Shown in pieces: positions 45,380 to 56,700 of a stretch of 64,000 bases of DNA (position 1 is its first letter; each line of letters opens with the position of its first letter). Under the pieces are notes generated by a model that was not told where the DNA came from, searched no databases, and was given only the letters and a program-made list of their open reading frames with translations. This DNA comes from Petrosia ficiformis (Eukaryota; Porifera; Demospongiae; Haplosclerida; Petrosiidae): contig OX345640.1 of NCBI GenBank assembly GCA_947044365.1, positions 1,421,001 to 1,485,000 on the forward strand, written 5' to 3'. Both the position numbers and the translations under genes were made by a program.

Positions 45380-45465
45380 CTAATACATACATACATGTAT
45401 CCACACATACATACATACATACACATACATACACACACACACATACATACATATACATACATACA
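45380..45465. repeat. (CATA)n / (CA)n microsatellite
   Basis: Runs of ACATACATAC with an ACACACACAC core in the gene 3-4 spacer. Confidence 0.9.
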
Positions 45466-46528
45466 AGGTGATGAATAGATATACAATATAGGCATCCTTA
45501 CTGAGATGAGTTCTCCCATACAATCCATGTGATCAACACGTGCTTCAGAACTGATCTGACAGTTACCTGTTCTTTTCTTGTGTTTTGCATGGAGATTATA
45601 AGCAGCCTTTTCTGCACCCGAATTAAAATTGAATCTGGGATAGGACTAGCTTGTATCTCCTACTTCTTGAGAAAGGGGAAAAAGTAAGGTAATTTAAGAT
45701 TTCTCTGGCAGTGTTACAAACTATTTATTACTGTAATGACTAACAGGTGCTAGTGTTTTATTAAAGCTGACAGTAAAATCTCAAAGTATTTTATGTACTG
45801 CCTGTGGTGTTTCCAGACTTGTCCCTCATTAAATTTGTAATGGAATTGCCCCACATTACTTAAGCCTGATTAGACAGTATTTTTGCTATTTATCTATTCA
45901 GGGTAGGACTAGTGTCACCATTTCTAACAGTAACTTCATAATTTATGAAACTTGGCCTAAGTGCAAAATTTATTAACAGTATATATAATATATATATACA
46001 AACACTTTACCCTGACAAATAATTTGCTGGTTGTCTTGGACTCTCAGTTGAGAAGATTTATAAATATAGAATTAGATAAGTGGTTGCAGACTTTGAATCG
46101 GAGCAAGATTGTTGTAGAGAGTGTGAAAATGTTAGGTATAAAAGACAAGGAGATAGAAGCTATATATCTTCATTTGTACAGGGGAATGATACTTCCGTTT
46201 GCAGTATTGATACTGGCTCCATAAATTGACATTTCATTTTCAATAGTATACTAATGTATACATACAACCCTACTTATAAGTGTAGTAATATAATAGTGAT
46301 TATAATCATAAGTAATGAATAGAAGGAAACATCAAGAATGCATAGTATTAAAATTGTTGAAAAAAGTATTCCTTATGAGTGAAAGAAACAAAGTCCTTAT
46401 AACTTACATATACGAGGGCCTAAAATATTTTTATTGCTTGTAACACTTTAAGAAGTACATAATAACAGTTCTTATGTATAGACTAATTATATTCATATAG
46501 CTACTTGATGAAATATAGAATAGAAAGT

Positions 46529-48922
46529 TCATGCATTAAGATTCTTGGTGTAAAATTCAGTAAAGTCAATGTAATCTGCTAACGGTTCCAGTATACTATT
46601 CAAAACCTCAACTACTTCTGAAAAACAAGGTCTTTCATCAGGGTCTTTGAGCCAACAGGATGTCATGAGAGAGTATCTATGAAGAGAATCAGTGAGTGCA
46701 TGAAATGAAATAATAGTTAAACTCACATTTCTTGAGAACATACAGAATTTCTGGGTTTGCTTAGTCTTTCTCCTTTATTAAGCAATTCAGCAACTTCACC
46801 TGGACTGAAGCCAGGATAAGGCATTATGCCCAGGCTGAATATTTCCCAACATACTACTCCATATGACCACTGAAAGAGAAATAACATATACCTGACTTAA
46901 TCATTCTTAAAATATTTAATATACCACATCTGTTTTCTCATTAAATAAACCATCATTAATACTCTCCAATGACATCCACTTGATAGGCAGTTTCACTGAA
47001 GAGGTTTGTCGATAGTAGTGAGTTAAGTAGATATCTTCAGAAAGTCCAAAATCAGCCACCTTTATTATTCCACCTGATGAAATCCTATAAAGTATAATAA
47101 GCAAAGTCTGTTCACATTCATGATGACCTCAAAATTAGGATGTCATGACTTTATATGTAATATGGTGTATAGTTTAATGTTATAAGGTTAATAATACATG
47201 AGTATACTGACACTTAATAATGAAACAATGGATTGACATACATAAAAAAAGAACAGGAAGGACAAACTAAAGTTATGAATATTTTTCTGAGGTCAAGGTG
47301 AACGTGTATGACATTTACAATTATTATTATAAAAATGTTTTGCATGTTATATTAATATAGTGATATCAAATTATCCAAAGGAAAAAGCATAGCAGTGGAA
47401 CATGCATGAACAGATATGCACACTAGTGAAAATAGTGATTAGAGAGACACAACACGACCTATTGTAGAATATTGTCTCTTCCTCATTAACCTGCCTTCAT
47501 TAGCAAGCATAGTAAAGCATCTCACTAGGTCCTAGGTTAAAATACTAGAAGGTCCAGATTATTTGTGGACATTAATTTCTACACAATATTTAATAATGAT
47601 CTTACATGCAATTTCTTGCTGCAAGATCTCTATGGACAAAACACTTTTGCGACAAGTACTCCATGCCTTTAGCTATTTGCAAACACATTGAAAGCAGTCG
47701 TTTTGTAGTGTCAAGAATGATATCTTCATCTGCATTTTCAGAAATAGTAAAGTTAGGTCTCTCTCTCTTTAGATAAGACAGAAGACTGCCTTCATTCATG
47801 AAAGGTGTTAAAATATGTGGAGCATCTCCAAGATCAAGACAGACACCAAGCAGAGGCAAAACATTTAAATGATCAAAATCTTTCATTTTAAAACTCTCTT
47901 GTATAATATTGATAACATCAGATTTAGTAAATTCTCCTGTGAATGTGTGATAAAAACTAAAATTATGCAATTGCCTTCAGTTTGAATGCATTCATTTATA
48001 ATTCATATTGCATAAACAATTATAGTATTAATAAATGTATGAGAAGGTTGACAAACCTTTAAGTGTTTTAGCAGCTACTGCTTGTGGTACACTATTGAGG
48101 TCTGTTGTGAGAAGACCACGATAAACAATACCAAATTCACCTATACAAACACATTAACTCATTTCCAGAGCATTAAATAATTATGAGTTTACAACAAATC
48201 ATGTATGCTTACTATACAAATGTATATCGTACCATAAATATAAATAAATTATTATATACATGTATATATAAATACAAAAAAACAAGAAATATCATACAGA
48301 GTGATAGTTGCTAATTCATTGTCTAAGAATGGTATGTGGAATTGAGATAGGACTGACAAGTCCAAAGTGGTGACACCCTATAATTCATCACCATCTCAGA
48401 ATTTTCAGTCCTATCTCATTTATACATACCAATACTAAATTACCAACTGTTACCTTATATAATATTTCTTTTTTTTTTGTTTATTGTACACTGAATGAGT
48501 AACTGTCAACATGTTTGATTTTTAATAAAGTGTTTCTAATCAGAGTGTAACCAAACTGTATAACTGAATTATGAATCCTGATCACAGAGACAATCTCTTC
48601 AAATATAATTAATAGTCAAATCATTATGATCAGTTAAGTTCCACTGTCATTGAGTGAAGACATATTAATACATGCTCACTAGTTACCTTGACCAATCTTT
48701 TCAATTAACTTTACTCTTGATGCTGGAATCAAATGACTTGAGAGTTCTCCTAAACATGGTGTTCCATAACTATTTTGAAGAAACCTTTGAATATATTTTT
48801 CTCTCTCTTCATTATCTGGTAACAAACACAAGATAGATATGTGAATACAAACAGCACACACAACAGTATTCATACCAGTTTGGTCTACATTTGTCAAATT
48901 GAGTTCGTTCATCTCAATAGCT
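46529..48922 (-). CDS. Tyrosine kinase domain exons (gene 4)
   Basis: Seven exons with intact splice sites. HRDLAARN, KVADFGL, LPIKWMSLES and DPDERPCF are all present, and the glycine-loop exon is open. Differences from genes 2 and 3 are few, so the kinase part shows no decay despite the damaged ectodomain. Confidence 0.9.
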
Positions 48923-48992
48923 CTAGTTAAAATTAAAAATAAAAATAATCTATTTTTGAACAACTGGTCATAAACTCATAACATATAAATAC

Positions 48993-49128
48993 CTTGAATT
49001 AATTTTATTCCTCCAACGTTTTAATATAATCAATAAAATTATCACCAATAAGAGTATTACAATACAAACTGGTACTGTAGTACTAATAATGATTGTTTCA
49101 GTTTGAGTATCATCCATAGTTTCAGTAT
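48993..49128 (-). CDS. Transmembrane exon (gene 4)
   Basis: A 136-nt exon (one codon shorter than in gene 3). TETMDDTQTET lead, hydrophobic helix, then KRWRNK. Confidence 0.88.
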
Positions 49129-49204
49129 CTGGTATGAATGAACATATGTATGTATGTATGTATGTATGTATATATGTATGCATGTATGTGTGTGTGTGTG
49201 TGTG

Positions 49205-49945
49205 TGTGTAGGTGTGTATTTACGTGTTGGGTGGAATGCCCAAACTCGTAAATGAATCGGAATAATGCCTCCGATCCTGGACGATGGATCTGCTCTAAGA
49301 GTCTACTGACCCGGGTATTGCTTTCCTCAAATTCAGCAACCAAGAACTTTATTGGCCAAACTACTAAGCTAACAAAATAAACAGGCATAATAGGTCTCTC
49401 CTCAGCTCTAGTGCTTTTGTTTTCTATTTTCATGTTATTATCCAACTTATCCCGATGGCCTGTGGTTATTATTATCTACTTGACATATAACATAATTAAT
49501 GTTATTATACATATGATTTGATATAACAAGATTGAAGGAATTAAAGACATATACAGTATACATATGTTGGCATCTTCTGACTAGTATAGGCTTTCTCACT
49601 ATTTAAATCCGGTCATCAGGGGAGCTCCACAATCCGATCATCACATAACCACAAGTTTCGGTCCCTTTAGTCTCCCAACTTATGGCTTGCTACGGAAAGG
49701 GCGGGACCACTCCACCTCTGGAGTCCGGTGTTTGAGTTTATGAATTTCATTATTTATACACTAACACACATATAGACATCATATACATACCTTATGTAAC
49801 AAGTCAAATAGCTATCACGTTTCTGTTCACAAAATGGATTTCACAAACTATATACAGTAGTTGCTTACAAAATAGACTAGTTGCTACTATAGCTCCAGAG
49901 GCGACCATGTGCTTGCAAAGGTGAACTAACATGCATGGTTGGTTT
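49205..49945. mobile_element. Insertion of unknown class in gene 4 intron
   Basis: About 740 bp between the microsatellite and the PLE-flanking repeat, absent from gene 3's short intron at 29390-29600. It contains CCTCCGATCCTGGACGATGG and CTCCACCTCTGGAGTCCGG. No coding region or clear terminal repeat. It could be a solo LTR or fragment. Confidence 0.45.
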
Positions 49946-49956
49946 TTAAGTGTTAG

Positions 49957-50034
49957 CTGCAGCTTGTGCAAACTACATGTACCTACTGGTATGCTGAGTA
50001 TAATAATTATATATGTACATTTAAGGCTAAAAAC

Positions 50035-50082
<48 letters not shown>

Positions 50083-50090
50083 TGTGTGAT
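49957..50090. repeat. Direct repeat flanking the Penelope-like element (left copy)
   Basis: CAGCTTGTGCAAACTACATG through AAAACATTGTGTGTG recurs at 51450-51580, on the other side of the retroelement. It is followed in both copies by a (GT)n run. It may be a long target-site duplication or a terminal repeat of the element. Confidence 0.85.
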
Positions 50091-50122
50091 ATAAAAAAAA
50101 CCCACAAAGGTAGGGACCTGGG

Positions 50123-50154
50123 GTGAGGTCCCCACCTTTGTGGGGACCTCACCC
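50123..50154. other. Perfect hairpin at 3' end of the Penelope-like element
   Basis: GGTGAGGTCCCCAC, CTTT loop, GTGGGGACCTCACC. It lies about 90 bp beyond the element's stop codon, next to a related GGTAGGGACCTGGGGTG sequence. It may be an RNA structure used for self-recognition. No hammerhead core was seen. Confidence 0.7.
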
Positions 50155-50242
50155 TTTGTTCCCCGTAGCAATATTAATACATGTTTAGTATTTATTGTGT
50201 TTATAGGCACTTAAAGTTTGTATATTTGTATATTGATAATTA

Positions 50243-51439
50243 TTATAAATCATAGGTATAGTTAAGCCCTGCTGGTTTAATTGTTTGTAGGGTTTGTATC
50301 CAATATTTCTCGAGGGAATTTAATTTGTCTATTGTAGTTGTATCTATGGCTTGTACTGATATGTTGTTCAGGCTATGATCAGGAAAGTTGAAGTGATTGT
50401 TGATATATCGAATTTGATGGTTACGAATGCTGGTGCGATGGTGATTGATTCTCTCTCTCAGAGGGCGGGTTGTTTTACCTACATATTGTTTTTTACATTT
50501 CGTACAAGTGATGAGATATATTACATTGGTGGAACTGCAGGTAAAGGAGTGTCTAATGCAAAAGGTTTTTTTGTTGGATGTGCTGGTAAATGTCATTTGT
50601 CTGTTGTAGCGAGAACATGTTGCACATCTTGGGTGGTTACATGGCTCTGATTGTATAGGGTTGGAAGAAAGTGTTGGGAGATGCACAGGGAGTACATTGT
50701 CTTGGATTACTTTTGGGAGAGAGAGGTAAATATCGATGAATTGTTCCCCAGTTGGTATGAGTTGTGCTTTGATAAAGATTTGCCTTAGGTTTTTGTGTTT
50801 AAGAAATATAAAAAGTGGTGGTTTTATATATTTTCGTATGGTATGGTAGTCTTTGAGGATGATTTGTTTAAGTAAAGTAAACTTTGGTAGTGGTACAGTT
50901 TTGAATATTGGTTTATGGAGGATACAGGGTGAGACTACTTGTGGTGTTATGTATTGGTTTCTGTTATTGTAGCTTACTGCGTTAGTACATTTCATGATGA
51001 ATCTTCTAGGGTATCCTCTTCGAATTAGTCTAGTTGTTAATAGAAATACTTGGCTCTCGTAGTTTTCTCTTTGAGTGTTTGTACGTATGTACCTTATGCA
51101 TTCGCCTATGATTAATCCTTTATGTATAGCATTTTGGTGGAAGGAAGTGAAGTCGAGATATTGGTATAAGTTATTTGGTTTTTGGAAGGTTTTGACATCT
51201 AAAAGGTGAGTGGTATTGAATGTATCTCCTATATAAATGGTGAGATCTAGAAAGTTAATAGATGTTATAGACTCTGTGACAGTAAATTTGAGGTCATTAT
51301 GGAACTTGTTTAATTGGGTGAAGAAATTATTAAAATCGTGTGTTGTAGGCCATAGCATGAATATGTCATCTATATATCTTTTAAGTAGGACTGGCTGTTG
51401 CTTTTGAGTTTCTAAGAATTTTTTAAGGAGGACTGACAT
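50243..51439 (-). CDS. Penelope-like retroelement: reverse transcriptase C-terminus plus GIY-YIG endonuclease (5' truncated)
   Basis: A 398-codon open frame starting mid-reverse transcriptase. Near the start is KRYIDDIFMLW, the YxDD active-site motif. A cysteine/histidine linker CNHPRCATCSRY follows, then the endonuclease with VIYLITC, KKQYVGKT and LRERINHHR, as in Penelope-like elements. The N-terminal reverse transcriptase motifs are missing, and upstream sequence immediately becomes the flanking repeat, so the copy is 5' truncated. It lies in the intron between the TM and EGF exons of gene 4, in the same orientation. The open frame suggests a young insertion. Confidence 0.9.
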   Translation of the reverse strand: MSVLLKKFLETQKQQPVLLKRYIDDIFMLWPTTHDFNNFFTQLNKFHNDLKFTVTESITSINFLDLTIYIGDTFNTTHLLDVKTFQKPNNLYQYLDFTSFHQNAIHKGLIIGECIRYIRTNTQRENYESQVFLLTTRLIRRGYPRRFIMKCTNAVSYNNRNQYITPQVVSPCILHKPIFKTVPLPKFTLLKQIILKDYHTIRKYIKPPLFIFLKHKNLRQIFIKAQLIPTGEQFIDIYLSLPKVIQDNVLPVHLPTLSSNPIQSEPCNHPRCATCSRYNRQMTFTSTSNKKTFCIRHSFTCSSTNVIYLITCTKCKKQYVGKTTRPLRERINHHRTSIRNHQIRYINNHFNFPDHSLNNISVQAIDTTTIDKLNSLEKYWIQTLQTIKPAGLNYTYDL

Positions 51440-51525
51440 GAATATATTAGCAGCTTGTGCAAACTACATGTACCTACTGGTATGCTGAGTATAATAATTA
51501 TATATGTACATTTAAGGCTAAAAAC

Positions 51526-51534
<9 letters not shown>

Positions 51535-51590
<56 letters not shown>

Positions 51591-51715
51591 GTGTGTATGT
51601 ACATGTATGTATGTATGTATGTATGTATGTATGTATGTATGTATGTATGTATGTATGTATGTATGTATCATGTACATGTATGTATGTATGTATGAATGTA
51701 TGTATGTGCTCACAT
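51535..51715. repeat. (GT)n followed by (GTAT)n microsatellite
   Basis: About 60 bp of GT dinucleotides followed by about 110 bp of GTAT repeats, the remainder of the intron microsatellite seen in gene 3. Confidence 0.95.
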
Positions 51716-51797
51716 ACATACTTACATATGTACATTTATGTATGTACACTGTATGTAACTATGTATACATTGTATTTGTGACATGTATGTATGTGTA

Positions 51798-52362
51798 CAG
51801 TGGAACCCCTGTATAACGACCACCCAAGGGGAATTGTATTTTGGCCGTTATATAGGGGTGGCCTTTGCTGAGGGGTTTAGTTTAGTATAACTCAAAACAT
51901 CTTTTTATTAACTGAACACATGATAAATACTCATTATGCAATAATTATTAATAGTGCATACATTATAAATTTTATGGACCAAAACACTACATAGATAAGC
52001 TCAAGACTATCTGTAGCAAACTAAACAGTGATGGGCTACTTTGAATATTGTGCATTTTTGTTTTATCATTATTGTTTTACTATTCATTCGTGATTTAAAA
52101 CTACATTGTATTACTGTACACTGTTGAGTTGATTTTTAATATCGTGGGCGTGGCCACGCGGCTGTTAAATCGAAGTTTTGTTCAATGGTGTAGCTAGTGT
52201 TAGGGACCATTTAGTGTTCGTTATATGCAATAGCGAGGTGGTCGTTCTTCAGAGGTTGCCTTAGCAGGTAAGTATGTGTAATTTGAATCGGGACCAGGAT
52301 ATCTGGCCGTTATATCATAGATGACCGCTGTTCAGGGGTGGTCATTAAGCGGGGTTCCACTG
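51798..52362. mobile_element. pogo/Tc1-mariner-like MITE with TA target duplication
   Basis: The 565-bp element starts CAGTGGAACCCCTG and ends GGGGTTCCACTG, flanked by TA on both sides. Gene 3 at 29585-29610 has identical flanks joined at one TA, the pre-insertion state. Subterminal sequences (TATAACGACCACCC and TGGTCATTAAGCG) extend the inverted repeat imperfectly. CAGT-type ends with TA duplication fit pogo/Tigger. No transposase frame. Confidence 0.92.
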
Positions 52363-52377
52363 TATATGTGCTCATAC

Positions 52378-52482
52378 CTGAACAAGTTATTAAGTCATCA
52401 TTCAATTCATATCCAGTTTTACATTCACAAATATAACTTCCGTTAATGTTTATACAATTCTGATTATTATCACAACACCTAT
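52378..52482 (-). CDS. EGF exon with DRCC start (gene 4)
   Basis: A 105-nt phase 1-1 exon, six cysteines, ortholog of 29608-29712. Confidence 0.83.
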
Positions 52483-52514
52483 CTATCAAATAGAAAAAAA
52501 AATGTTGATTATTT

Positions 52515-52561
52515 ATGTATGTATGTATGTATGTATGTATGTATGTATGTATGTATGTATG

Positions 52562-52623
<62 letters not shown>

Positions 52624-52650
52624 TGTATGTATGTATGATTGTATGTATGA
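52515..52650. repeat. (GTAT)n microsatellite (gene 4)
   Basis: About 34 GTAT units with a few ATAT variants, upstream (plus sense) of NIDO exon 52699-52975. Confidence 0.95.
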
Positions 52651-53190
52651 CTGTATTCATTGTGATATGTTAGCATATTTCACTTATTTACTTCTTACAA
52701 TTGGTGAGGTTACATTGCATTCCTGATTGTGGTTGCTGGAAGTCTCCATTAACTTGAAAAACAAACACACCAGGACATCCCAAATTACTCTCTCTATTAA
52801 CACTAAAGATGCTACTAGTAAGTGATCCATTCACACTGATGAAATCAACATCATTGCCTGCATTAATTCCTACTTGAGGTGGATCTTGACAAGAGGATGA
52901 ATTTATATTTCCATACAAAAAGAAAACAAATGAGAGAACACCATTTGTTGCTAGAACACACTGAAATGTGGCTCTCTGTAAAAGAAGTTTGTTATGTGTA
53001 CATGAAAAAGAAACACATAATGATGTTGCAGTGTTGTGGTTGAGTGGTCAGGTCTGTCATTCAGTTTATTAACTGAAGTTATGCAGTGCTGAGCAGGAAC
53101 ATTAATATGATGGGAACTGTTCAAACGCAACTAGGAGTATTGGGATTATATACCTTTTGTTTATTTTAATATTAGCAGTAATGATATTTT

Positions 53191-53625
53191 TATGGCCCGT
53201 AAGGCCATCCCTATGATTGCTTTCCATGGAGTTGAATCTATAATTTATTATCATTATTTTTTTTCTTGTGTCCACTTGCGCGAGTATGCGTTGTATACGT
53301 ATTGCGTCATTCCCGGAGGCTAGCTCAGTCGATTAATAGGTGTGGCACGTAAAAGAACGCGCGCTCGAGCTCTACAGACCAGCAGAAAGAAAGCTGTTTG
53401 TAGCTAAGTAGCTTACGTAGAAACTGGAACTAATAGCTAGCTATTCTGCCTGAAATATATTCCTAAAGTTCTACAAGGTCCTTTGAAAGATAAAGAGAGT
53501 AGATGATCAAAATAATAACTATAATAGGCTGTTGTGTTTCAGGCATGATAAAGTCAGCCATGATTACCGAATGCTGGACACAAAAAAGCGATCATAGGGA
53601 TACTTTTTTCTCTATATCTTTATTC
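53191..53625. mobile_element. 450-bp inverted-repeat element (family copy 2)
   Basis: Inverse orientation to copy 1. It begins GGCCATCCCTATGATTGCTTT and ends AAGCGATCATAGGGATA. The inner CGTAAAAGAACGCGCGCTCGAG motif matches copy 1. It sits in the intron between NIDO exons 52699-52975 and 53650-53916. Confidence 0.82.
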
Positions 53626-53958
53626 ATGCTATATAAAGTTAAAACTTACTTCTTCACTAGAGCAGAAATATCTCACATTATCCCATGTTACAATAAGCAC
53701 TTCTGTAGCTGAGAATGTTGATAGTTCAGGAAAGGCACTTGCTACATCCTCACTGACTCTCCGAATAGTATCATTGTTTGTAGTTACTCTATACCACACA
53801 TCACTATCAAATACATTAGTCCAGAAGGGAGCTATTACTTCAATACTAATAGGAAAACTTTCTGGAGTTTTATTTTGAAATCAAGAATGGAAGGAGAGAA
53901 CACCATTGCCATTTAGCTACATAAAAACATAACAATTATTATATAGTTCATTATGATT

Positions 53959-54631
53959 GCATAATTATGGTTCTGTAAAAATTGATAGCCGTTCATTATT
54001 CATTAGGAACCACCCTCGCTGCGTAGCGTAGGCGGAAGGGTACGGTAATCGTTTTGTTGTCTGTGTGTCTGTTAGCATTTTTTCTGGATAAATAAAAACA
54101 TTGACATTTCAAAAGGGGTACTGGTAGACTTCAAAGTATACAAGAAAAAAAAATAACGTAGGAATTCTTCTAAAACCTTTCGGTTATAATGTTATCACAA
54201 TTTTTATAACTCACGGTTACTGTTTCCAGACTTGAGAAGACTCGTGGAGGCATCTGGACACATCAAAACATAACTACTCCTGTATCATGACTATGCATAA
54301 TTATGGTTCTGTAAAAATTGATAGCCGTTCATTATTCATTAGGAACCACCCTCGCCGCGTAGCGTAGGCGGAAGGGTACGGTAATCGTTTTGTTGTCTGT
54401 GTGTCTGTTAGCATTTTTTCTGGATAAATAAAAACATTGACATTTCAAAAGGGGTACTGGTAGACTTCAAAGTATACAAGAAAAAAAAAATAACGTAGGA
54501 ATTCTTCTAAAACCTTTCGGTTATAATGTTATCACAATTTTTATAACTCACGGTTACTGTTTCCAGACTTGAGAAGACTCGTGGAGGCATCTGGACACAT
54601 CAAAACATAACTACTCCTGTATCATGACTAT
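53959..54631. repeat. 336-bp tandem duplication
   Basis: 53959-54294 and 54295-54631 are near-identical (one base change near 54356 and one extra A). The unit covers the left border of the following insert plus about 40 bp of host intron, so duplication happened after insertion. Confidence 0.93.
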
Positions 54632-55205
54632 CGCTAGCAAAGCACTACATAAAAGCAAACAAAATTTTGGGTATTGGTTGCTACAACATTGAGCACTGGC
54701 TCCAAGCATTCTCCATTACTTTCAAACTCCGCCTATTTCAATTGTGCTGTGCACGTGACTCGAACGTCAGCAGTTTTGTCTAGGTTGTCTAATCAAATAT
54801 TTCACAAGACTAATTGAGGATCTTTCTTTCTTCTTTCAGATAAAACAGAGACTAAAATGTAAGACTTATAGTATACACAAGGAAGACACTAGTATAATCA
54901 TACTAAAATCTTTCAGTTATAAAGAAATAAGTACTGACATGTTATATAATATAATTATATATATAATACATAACTATTATAATGTTATTATAAAAACCAA
55001 CATGCCAGTACAGTTTTATAACTTAATATGTTTTATACACATAAACTAAACAATCTGAAGTAAACATTCTCATTATTATATGACCATACAAACAAGCATT
55101 GATTATTATAATCTTTTGGCATATTATATTTCGAAAAAAATTATATATAGTTTGTATTACTTTGCCACGTAGGCGAGGGTCCCGTCCCGACGGCGCTCGT
55201 TCTAC
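54013..55205. mobile_element. GC-ended insertion in NIDO intron, class unknown
   Basis: Gene 3's intron reads GAACCACATTATTCTACAGG, while here CCCTCGCTGCGTAGCGTAGG follows GAACCA and GGTCCCGTCCCGACGGCGCTCG precedes TTCTACAGG. The insert is about 1.2 kb. The ends share a weak inverted CCCTCGC/GCGAGGG. No open frame of note. Confidence 0.6.
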
Positions 55206-55759
55206 AGGAAGTCATCAAAATGAAAGTACACTTATTAGTCTTCTTTCACAACATATTTTGTGGGCTTACTGAACAAAAGAGCAGTGTATAAAGAGGACCT
55301 TGTGAATTGAATAACGAAGGTATTGATTTTGCCAGACCCAAATCTTAATTATGAAATAGTATAACTAATACTAAAAAACAAGTCACTAGTTTGAGACTTA
55401 CAAACACTTTTGTATGATTTATGCTATGAAACATAAAAACAGTATCCAGTTGTATTGTTATGGAGCCATCCTCTATTACGCCAGATAATATATCTTCAGT
55501 ATCATCACCAAAGGGAAACAAATATCTGCTATAGCATCCACTGCCATCTGCACACTCATCAAAATCTGTCAAAAGATATGTAAATGTTGTACGTATGTGT
55601 GTCCGTGTATCGGTATATGTGTGTGTATGTATGTAATAGTTATATCATATCTCCAAGTGCCATATGGAATATATTGTTACTGTGTCAGATGACATCAGAC
55701 TTGAGGGTGTAATGTCATCACATCTGTTTTTATCGAAACCAAGCATAAAAGTATTCAGT

Positions 55760-56370
55760 TGTGAGTTTTAATTGAGCTTTAATAACATCATAAATAAATG
55801 TGATAAAACAGAATGTTTAGACCTGAATGTCTTCTTCAGCTGACTGATACAGGCTTATATACACTTAGGTAATGATGGGAATGGTTGGATGACTGACTGT
55901 TCAGAGTGAATACAAAGTATATGCATACATTATTACATTAATTAAGTATTATGTAAGATGGTTCTCTCCAGGTCTGTCTTCATGGTGTTCTTGGTATTTT
56001 TATCATGATAGCTTCTCTTATTCATCTCCTCTTCCAGTTAGGCTCCCTACACAACACTACACTCTCTTGCCACTTGATGTTGTGTTTAGTTTCACCAACA
56101 TGACAGGCTATAGCTTGTCCCAGTTCCTCACAGATCTCTGGTGTTCGGTAAGACCTGTTTTTAGGTTCCTATCGGTCTCTACTATATATATACATCACCA
56201 CATTCACAATAGATTGCATACACAACTCCTGTGATAGTTTCTGATGGTGTTGCTGTTTTAACTTTCATCAGGGCTTTCTGTAACCCATTTTACAGGCCTG
56301 GGATATCTGCTCACTCATCCCTTTTATATAGAGGAGGATCGATCATTAATATTTTTATCCGGAAAGAAAG
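55760..56370 (-). pseudogene. Decayed Penelope-like GIY-YIG fragment
   Basis: On the minus strand, conceptual reading with interruptions gives GMSEQISQACKMG, GVVYAIYCECGDVYI, YRTPEICEELGQAIACHVGE and KWQESVVLCREPNWKRR, the end of a GIY-YIG domain and its C-terminal region as in retroelement polyproteins. Stops and frame changes are present. It is inserted in the intron between NIDO exon 55402-55565 and EGF 56581-56700, replacing part of the usual spacer. It is distinct in sequence from the element at 50243-51439. Confidence 0.7.
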
Positions 56371-56580
56371 GAACTGTTATGTAGAATGTCGTCTTGACAC
56401 AGTCAGTGCCAACATCTGAGATGTGGCACTGCGGTTATCTCCCATGATGTATATTGGGATTGTCGGCCCTATGCTATCGTACTACAAGTACATATGTATG
56501 TTATATGTGCATTTATGTAATAAGTATGCATGTACATATACTGGTACATAAATATGTACGTATTATTGTATTTCACATAC

Positions 56581-56700
56581 CTGAACAAGTCATTAAGTCA
56601 TCATTCAATTGATATCCAGAATTACATTTACAAATAAAGCTTCCAATAGTGTTTATACATATATGATCACAGGTACTGTTATTGTTACACTCATTAATAT
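56581..56700 (-). CDS. EGF exon between NIDO modules (gene 4)
   Basis: A 120-nt phase 1-1 exon, DINEC start, six cysteines, good splice sites. Equivalent to 5030-5149 in gene 1. Confidence 0.82.

Larger units (their letters stand above)
39022..46528. other. Expanded spacer between gene 4 (3' end) and gene 3 (5' end)
   Basis: About 7.5 kb. The ends match the other two spacers (to about 41930, and again from about 45530). Within it are unrelated inserts (about 39185-39365; about 39570-39830, with ATTTTCGTGGGTAAAAG), minisatellites, and roughly 3.6 kb (41930-45530) that replaces a 360-bp stretch found in the other spacers. No confident gene. Confidence 0.65.
52699..55565 (-). pseudogene. NIDO-A module, membrane-proximal, with in-frame stop (gene 4)
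   Basis: Exons 55402-55565, 53650-53916 and 52699-52975. In the middle exon the 12th codon is TGA (53881-53883), where sisters have a sense codon (TCA in gene 2). The rest of the frame is open. The two introns have been enlarged by a 450-bp inverted-repeat element and a GC-ended insert. The first exon is typical ([20 protein letters not shown]). Confidence 0.85.

Noticed and set aside
50100..50242. Hammerhead ribozyme at the end of the Penelope-like element
   Set aside because: Some such elements carry one, but no CUGAUGA and GAAA core was found; only a simple hairpin is present.
50375..50650. Plus-strand 91-codon frame
   Set aside because: Antisense of the Penelope-like endonuclease region.
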